Source of the DNA: Corynebacterium sp. Marseille-P4321
GTDB lineage: Bacteria > Actinomycetota > Actinomycetes > Mycobacteriales > Mycobacteriaceae
Assembly: GCF_903645305.1 (NCBI RefSeq)
Contig: NZ_CAHJXO010000002.1
Location: 496,001 to 560,000 of the forward strand
Reading direction: 5' to 3'
DNA length: 64,000 nt
Positions 55,677-64,000 of this stretch are shown piece after piece; positions within the stretch are counted from its first letter, which is position 1; the number at the start of each line of letters is the position of its first letter. Under the pieces are notes generated by a model. The model was not told where the DNA came from. It saw only the letters and a program-made list of their open reading frames with translations, and did no database searches. Both the position numbers and the translations under genes were made by a program.

Positions 55677-56330
55677 ATGAGCGGCATGAAAGTATTCAAG
55701 TTTGAGGTCGACGAAGACTACGCCAAGCAACACAACGAGATGGTGCGCGATACCCGCAGCTTGGTCATCTCCGGTGTGGCGCTATTTGCCATCTCCGTAA
55801 TCGCCGGCGTGATTATCTGGTTCGTGGTCGACCCCGCATCCCCGTGGCGCCTCCTCGGCTCCGTCGGGCTGGTACTGTTCGGCATCCTCATGCTTGTGGT
55901 GGCGCTCGTGCTTCCCCGCAGCGTGGGCAAGACGCAAGAGCTTTACGACGCGCATCCGCTCGCCCCCGCCATCATCACCGAGAACGCCGGCACCACGATC
56001 ACGTTGACTGCACTCGTGAACGAGAACGTGGAGCCCGAATTGCCTCCGCGCTGGGCGATCACGTCGAAGGTGCTCCGACCGATCCCGAACACCTCCGATG
56101 CCACGGGCACCAAGGTTCCCGTCGCCGCCGTCGGCGCTGCGCGTTCGACCCGCGACCAGCAGCACTGGAGCACCATCACGCCGATGCCAATCGCGTGGGC
56201 CACGCCGGACAAAGACATCGTCGCCCAGGCCCGCAAGTCCATCGCCCCGGACCAGTGGTCGATCCTCGAGCGAGCACGCAAGGACCACGAGCTCATCGAA
56301 CGCTCCAAGAACAGCCTCGCGGAGCTTTAG
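55677..56330 (+). CDS. Two-TM membrane protein (DUF3239-like)
   Basis: A 217-aa protein with a short acidic N terminus ([28 protein letters not shown]), two adjacent transmembrane helices ([23 protein letters not shown] and [22 protein letters not shown]) and a cytoplasmic beta-rich domain ([40 protein letters not shown]). It fits a corynebacterial family sometimes annotated DUF3239; I am not certain. It starts 11 bp after the XPB stop. Confidence 0.75.
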   Translation: MSGMKVFKFEVDEDYAKQHNEMVRDTRSLVISGVALFAISVIAGVIIWFVVDPASPWRLLGSVGLVLFGILMLVVALVLPRSVGKTQELYDAHPLAPAIITENAGTTITLTALVNENVEPELPPRWAITSKVLRPIPNTSDATGTKVPVAAVGAARSTRDQQHWSTITPMPIAWATPDKDIVAQARKSIAPDQWSILERARKDHELIERSKNSLAEL

Positions 56331-56377
56331 AGCGTATCGAGGCCCAGGCCGACGCTACCGGGCGTGGGCAAGCACCC

Positions 56378-56842
56378 TCACTCGACGTCCCGCGTAGCGA
56401 AGGCGTAGCCGAGGGAGGAAGCAAAAAGACCACCGAGCGCGAGGGCAGCCGCCGGCCAGGTGAGCCCGAGTACAAGCAGCAGCGCCGCCGCCACATAGGT
56501 GAATGCCGCACCGACGTACGCTGCGAACGCCATGTCGGACTTCTTTTCCACGAGCGGGTGCCTCGGGTTGGCGCGTCTGGAATTAAGCGCCGCTGTCAGA
56601 GTGGTGAAGCCCGCGGCGGCGAGCATGGTAAACGGAAACCACAGTTGCAAACCGTTTCCTTCCCGCTCCAATCGAAGATCTGCCCGTGCAAGCGTGATCG
56701 ATTCTACGGTCTCGCCGCGGAAGTGGCACCGCTGCGATGACGCAGTGACACTCGCGTTTTGGTATTCGGCAAATAGTTTCGGCAATGCGCTGCCGGGCCC
56801 AGCGCGAACACCACACAACCTTGTGACATGGGGGTTTAGCAT
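56378..56842 (-). CDS. Small membrane protein downstream of the rRNA operon
   Basis: A possible 154-aa protein whose C-terminal half is convincing: LWFPFTMLAAAGFTTLTAALNSRR and two further helices (MAFAAYVGAAFTYVAAALLLVLGL, ALALGGLFASSLGYAFATRDVE). The N-terminal part is less certain; the ATG at 56842 is just downstream of the rRNA terminator, with GACGGAG too close to serve as a ribosome binding site. The 47-bp gap to the previous convergent gene is normal. No family recognised. Confidence 0.5.
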   Translation of the reverse strand: MLNPHVTRLCGVRAGPGSALPKLFAEYQNASVTASSQRCHFRGETVESITLARADLRLEREGNGLQLWFPFTMLAAAGFTTLTAALNSRRANPRHPLVEKKSDMAFAAYVGAAFTYVAAALLLVLGLTWPAAALALGGLFASSLGYAFATRDVE

Positions 56843-56896
56843 CTCCGTCGGGGTGCTATGCGCGGTGTTTTTCGGAAAGTATTTTCCAGGGTATGA

Positions 56897-56927
56897 GAAA
56901 ACGCCCACCGGTGTGGTGGGCGTTTTC
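56897..56927 (-). terminator. rRNA operon terminator
   Basis: GAAAACGCCCACC (56897-56909) pairs with GGTGGGCGTTTTC (56915-56927), a 13-bp stem with a 5-nt loop, 18 bp beyond the mapped 3' end of the 5S gene in transcription direction. The A/T base of the stem makes it usable in both directions. Confidence 0.92.
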
Positions 56928-56944
56928 GTGTTTTGAAGTTGTTG

Positions 56945-57062
56945 GGTCGGCGGTAACCTACTCTCCCACTCCCTCCCGGGAGCAGTACCATCGGCGCGGG
57001 CGGGCTTAGCTTCCGGGTTCGGAATGGGACCGGGCGTTTCCCCGCCGCCATCAACCACCGAC
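56945..57062 (-). rRNA. rrf: 5S ribosomal RNA
   Basis: The minus strand holds the 5S core: GTTGATGGCGGCGGGG, the universally conserved CCCATTCCGAACCCGGAAG, and GATGGTACTGCTCCCGGG. The ends GTCGGTGG and CCGCCGAC pair as the terminal helix, fixing the boundaries within a few bases. Confidence 0.95.
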
Positions 57063-57165
57063 ACACTTATTGGGGCAATGAGTGTGCCACGCGTTGGGCG
57101 TAACTGTTCATTTATGTTTGTGGCCACCCGGGGTTGGGGTGGGTGTGTTGTGTCAGATACTGCAC

Positions 57166-57176
57166 AGTGGACGCGA
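57166..57176 (-). other. 3' strand of the pre-23S processing stem
   Basis: AGTGGACGCGA here is the exact inverse of TCGCGTCCACT at 60391-60401; the two flank the 23S gene, so they can pair in the precursor to give a long stem for RNase III-type cleavage. The match extends imperfectly to about 20 bp. Confidence 0.75.
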
Positions 57177-57244
57177 ACACGACTGGTTCTCTTTGTTTTG
57201 CGTGTTTTTTGTTGGTGTTTTGCAACACGTATGTGTTGGTGTTG

Positions 57245-62242
<4,998 letters not shown>

Positions 62243-62533
62243 AAGGCCGTGAAAAGCCCAACCAAACTGGCAAAAAACAAACCAACCAACACCCAAAACA
62301 AGATGCCGGACTGGCAATCCTCAAATTACTGCTGCAAAAAATCACAACACATGGCACCTGCGCATCCGACGAGGAAAAACCACAAGCACCACAAACATGA
62401 ATCAGTTCACGATCCACCAGAAACAATCATTGCCATCAAAGGTTCACAACAACTGCAACCAGCACACACCAACCACACCAAAAACGATGCAGCACAGCGC
62501 ACACGCAACCAACCCACAAACAAAAAATATGCA

Positions 62534-62560
62534 TTGGCACACTATCGAGTTCTCAAACAA
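62534..62560 (-). promoter_or_regulatory. 16S leader antitermination-like element
   Basis: On the minus strand TTGTTTGAGAACTCGATAG continues GTGTGCCAA. It shares GTTGT-TGAGAACT with the 23S leader and corresponds to the Nus-type leader boxes known from mycobacterial and corynebacterial rRNA operons. Confidence 0.7.
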
Positions 62561-62616
62561 CACCAGCACACTCAGCGCAACAAGCTCTTGCCTGCCTGCC
62601 GCAGCGGCCTCGATCG

Positions 62617-62646
62617 AAGTTACACCGTCATGAAACTCTGTGTCAA
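62617..62646 (-). promoter_or_regulatory. Main rRNA promoter
   Basis: On the minus strand TTGACA (62641-62646) and TAACTT (62617-62622) are separated by 18 bp, a near-consensus vegetative promoter about 380 bp upstream of 16S. Confidence 0.7.
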
Positions 62647-62798
62647 ACCAGCGTTTGAACCACGTTCACTCAGCCGTAACCTCTATTTGATTTTCGTTGC
62701 CCCGCTCCTTGAATCAGGCGCTCGAAGCAACGGGGGACAATATAACCACGCCACGCAACACCTACGCAAACATGCAGCTAGACACCCATAAACCCTTG

Positions 62799-63554
62799 CT
62801 AATGGTACGCGGCAATAGGGCCGTGCGGGCCGTCGATGACCTGCACCGGGGTGTTGAAGATGTCGGTGAGCAACGCGTTCTTCATGATTTCCTCCACGGT
62901 GCCGAACGCCGCGATCTCGCCGTCTTTCACTGCGCAGATGTAGTCGGCGTAGCGCGCTGCGAAGTTGATATCGTGCAGCACGATGATGATCGTGCGTCCG
63001 AATTCGCGGGCTGCAGTATGCAGGTGCTTCATCATCTCCACGGAGTGTGCGATGTCGAGGTTGTTCAGGGGCTCGTCGAGAAGCACATAGTCCGTTTCCT
63101 GGCACAACACCATTGCCACGTACGCGCGCTGGCGCTGTCCGCCGGAAAGCTGGTCGAGGTAACGGTGCTCGAGCGGGCCAAGCCCGAAGAAGTCGATGTA
63201 GCGCGAAATGATCTGCTCGTCCTCTGGTGTGAGACGGCCGCGCGAATACGGGAAGCGGCCGAAGCCCACCAGTTGGCGCACGGTAAGGCGCGTGACGAAG
63301 TGGTTTTCCTGGCGCAGGATAGACAGGATTTTCGCGAGGTCCTGCGATTTGGCTTTGGTCACGTCCATCTCGCCAATGCGGACAGCGCCGGCGTCGAGAG
63401 GCAAAAGGCGCCCGATGGTGGTGAGCAGGGTCGACTTGCCCGCACCGTTCGGGCCCACCAGCGCGGTGATGCCGCCGGCGGGGATGTCTAGGGTGACAGG
63501 CCCGATGTCGGCGCCGTCCCCGTAGGTTTTGCGTACGCCCTCTAGCTCGATCAC
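62799..63554 (-). CDS. Iron-siderophore ABC transporter ATP-binding protein
   Basis: A 251-aa FecE/FepC-type ATPase. Walker A ALVGPNGAGKSTLL, Q-loop RQENHF, signature LSGGQRQRAYVAMVL, Walker B YVLLDEPLNNLD and H-loop IVLHDINFAARYAD. The GTG start at 63554 has GGGAG upstream and overlaps the permease stop in GTGA, so the pair is coupled. Iron-siderophore import is the family role; specificity unknown. The rRNA operon follows in the same direction. Confidence 0.93.
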   Translation of the reverse strand: MIELEGVRKTYGDGADIGPVTLDIPAGGITALVGPNGAGKSTLLTTIGRLLPLDAGAVRIGEMDVTKAKSQDLAKILSILRQENHFVTRLTVRQLVGFGRFPYSRGRLTPEDEQIISRYIDFFGLGPLEHRYLDQLSGGQRQRAYVAMVLCQETDYVLLDEPLNNLDIAHSVEMMKHLHTAAREFGRTIIIVLHDINFAARYADYICAVKDGEIAAFGTVEEIMKNALLTDIFNTPVQVIDGPHGPIAAYH

Positions 63555-64000
63555 AGGCTCCCCTTTCGCAGGATCACAATCAAAAATGTCACGCCACCGA
63601 CTAGCTCGATGATGATGGACACCACGCCCTGCGCGTAGAAAATGTGGTTCATCACGAAGTACGCGCCGGCCAGGATGCAGTAGCCGAGTAGCGCCGCCAT
63701 CGGGAAGAGAAAGCGGTGGTCGTAGGTGTCGGCGAACTGGTAGGCCAGGGTGGCCACCAGGAATCCGAGGAAGGTCATCGGCCCCACCAGCGCCGTCGAC
63801 ACTGCCATCAGCACAGAGACCAGCACCAGGGTGTAAATCGCGTTGGCGGTGTGGTTCACCCCAAGGTTCACCGCAACGTCGCGCCCCAGCCCGAGCACGT
63901 TGAGCCGCCGCGAGTTGAGGCACATTAGCGTCACCGCGGCGATGACCAGCGGGATGGCTAGCGGGTAGTACTCGGGGTCGGCGTTATTCACCGAGCCGAA
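63551..64000 (-). CDS. FecCD-type iron transport permease, 5' end beyond window
   Basis: The C-terminal portion (about 149 residues) of an iron-chelate permease with FecCD hallmarks: LNSRRLNVLGLGRDVAVNLGVNHT, VLMAVSTALVGPMTFLGFLVATLAYQF and AQGVVSIIIELVGGVTFLIVILRKG. The frame remains open at the right edge (residues FGSVNNADPEYYPLA), so the gene begins outside. Coupled to the ATPase gene by the GTGA overlap. Confidence 0.9.
   Translation of the reverse strand, partial: FGSVNNADPEYYPLAIPLVIAAVTLMCLNSRRLNVLGLGRDVAVNLGVNHTANAIYTLVLVSVLMAVSTALVGPMTFLGFLVATLAYQFADTYDHRFLFPMAALLGYCILAGAYFVMNHIFYAQGVVSIIIELVGGVTFLIVILRKGSL

Larger units (their letters stand above)
62243..62798 (-). promoter_or_regulatory. 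rRNA operon leader and promoter region
   Basis: About 556 bp between the iron-ABC ATPase and 16S. It holds the antitermination-like element (62534-62560), a strong promoter (62617-62646) and a weaker upstream -10-like TATATT (62739-62744) with TTGCGT 19 nt ahead. No gene is supported. Confidence 0.75.

Noticed and set aside
53918..55699. Minus-strand extension upstream of the ParD gene, opposite XPB
   Set aside because: Only the last 61 codons match a family; the rest is antisense to XPB.

Overview
This window looks like a chromosomal segment of a Corynebacterium species. It is GC-rich and carries gene neighbourhoods known from corynebacteria and mycobacteria: DUF6350(PerM-like)-purN-purH, pcrA-chorismate mutase-pgi, mctB/mctC-AKR-FKBP-gltA divergent from serC-sepH, an Rpf protein, XPB plus a helicase-associated protein, and a mycoredoxin. 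The assignment rests on recognised protein families and remembered gene order; no search was run.

Layout. 0-9 kb: edge-truncated serine hydrolase, purH, purN, PerM-like membrane protein, two tandem secreted M23 peptidases, PcrA, chorismate mutase and a MhuD-type heme oxygenase. 9-13 kb: pgi, a GCS2 ligase and DedA. 13-18 kb: accessory region with three unrecognised AT-richer genes, a Nei-type glycosylase, an antitoxin whose VapC partner is an internally deleted remnant, an ATPase/DUF4143 gene preceded by four iterons at exact 23-bp spacing, and an intact VapBC pair. 18-30 kb: Lhr, the tightly packed cysQ-thyA-folA-mycoredoxin run, TrhA, tRNA-Arg(CCU), an FGGY kinase, a Tat-exported DUF1906 protein, palindromic repeats and a possible DUF559-like nuclease. 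30-46 kb: acetate/pyruvate-type uptake (mctC), citrate synthase, serC, sepH, SpoU methylase, purine permease, glutaminyl cyclase, cold-shock protein, Rpf and a YeeE-TusA fusion. 46-56 kb: helicase-associated protein, FAD/Fe-S dehydrogenase, NatAB-type ABC exporter, a 32-aa microprotein candidate, a lipoprotein, an orphan ParD antitoxin and XPB. 56-64 kb: a complete rRNA operon on the minus strand (16S-23S-5S, no spacer tRNA), then a siderophore-type iron ABC ATPase and an edge-truncated permease.

The strongest unexplained signal is at sequence level. The 11-mer GCTTATCGACG occurs at least 19 times exactly on either strand, about 1 per 3.4 kb, almost always inside genes and with no strand bias; composition alone predicts well under one copy. 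A halo of GCTTNTCGACG variants accompanies it. Other non-coding signals are a 76-bp two-hairpin element present twice at identical length, a 24-bp perfect palindrome inside a 56-bp repeat family, the 23-bp iterons, and a recurrent -10 box placed 6-8 nt before start codons that suggests leaderless transcripts.
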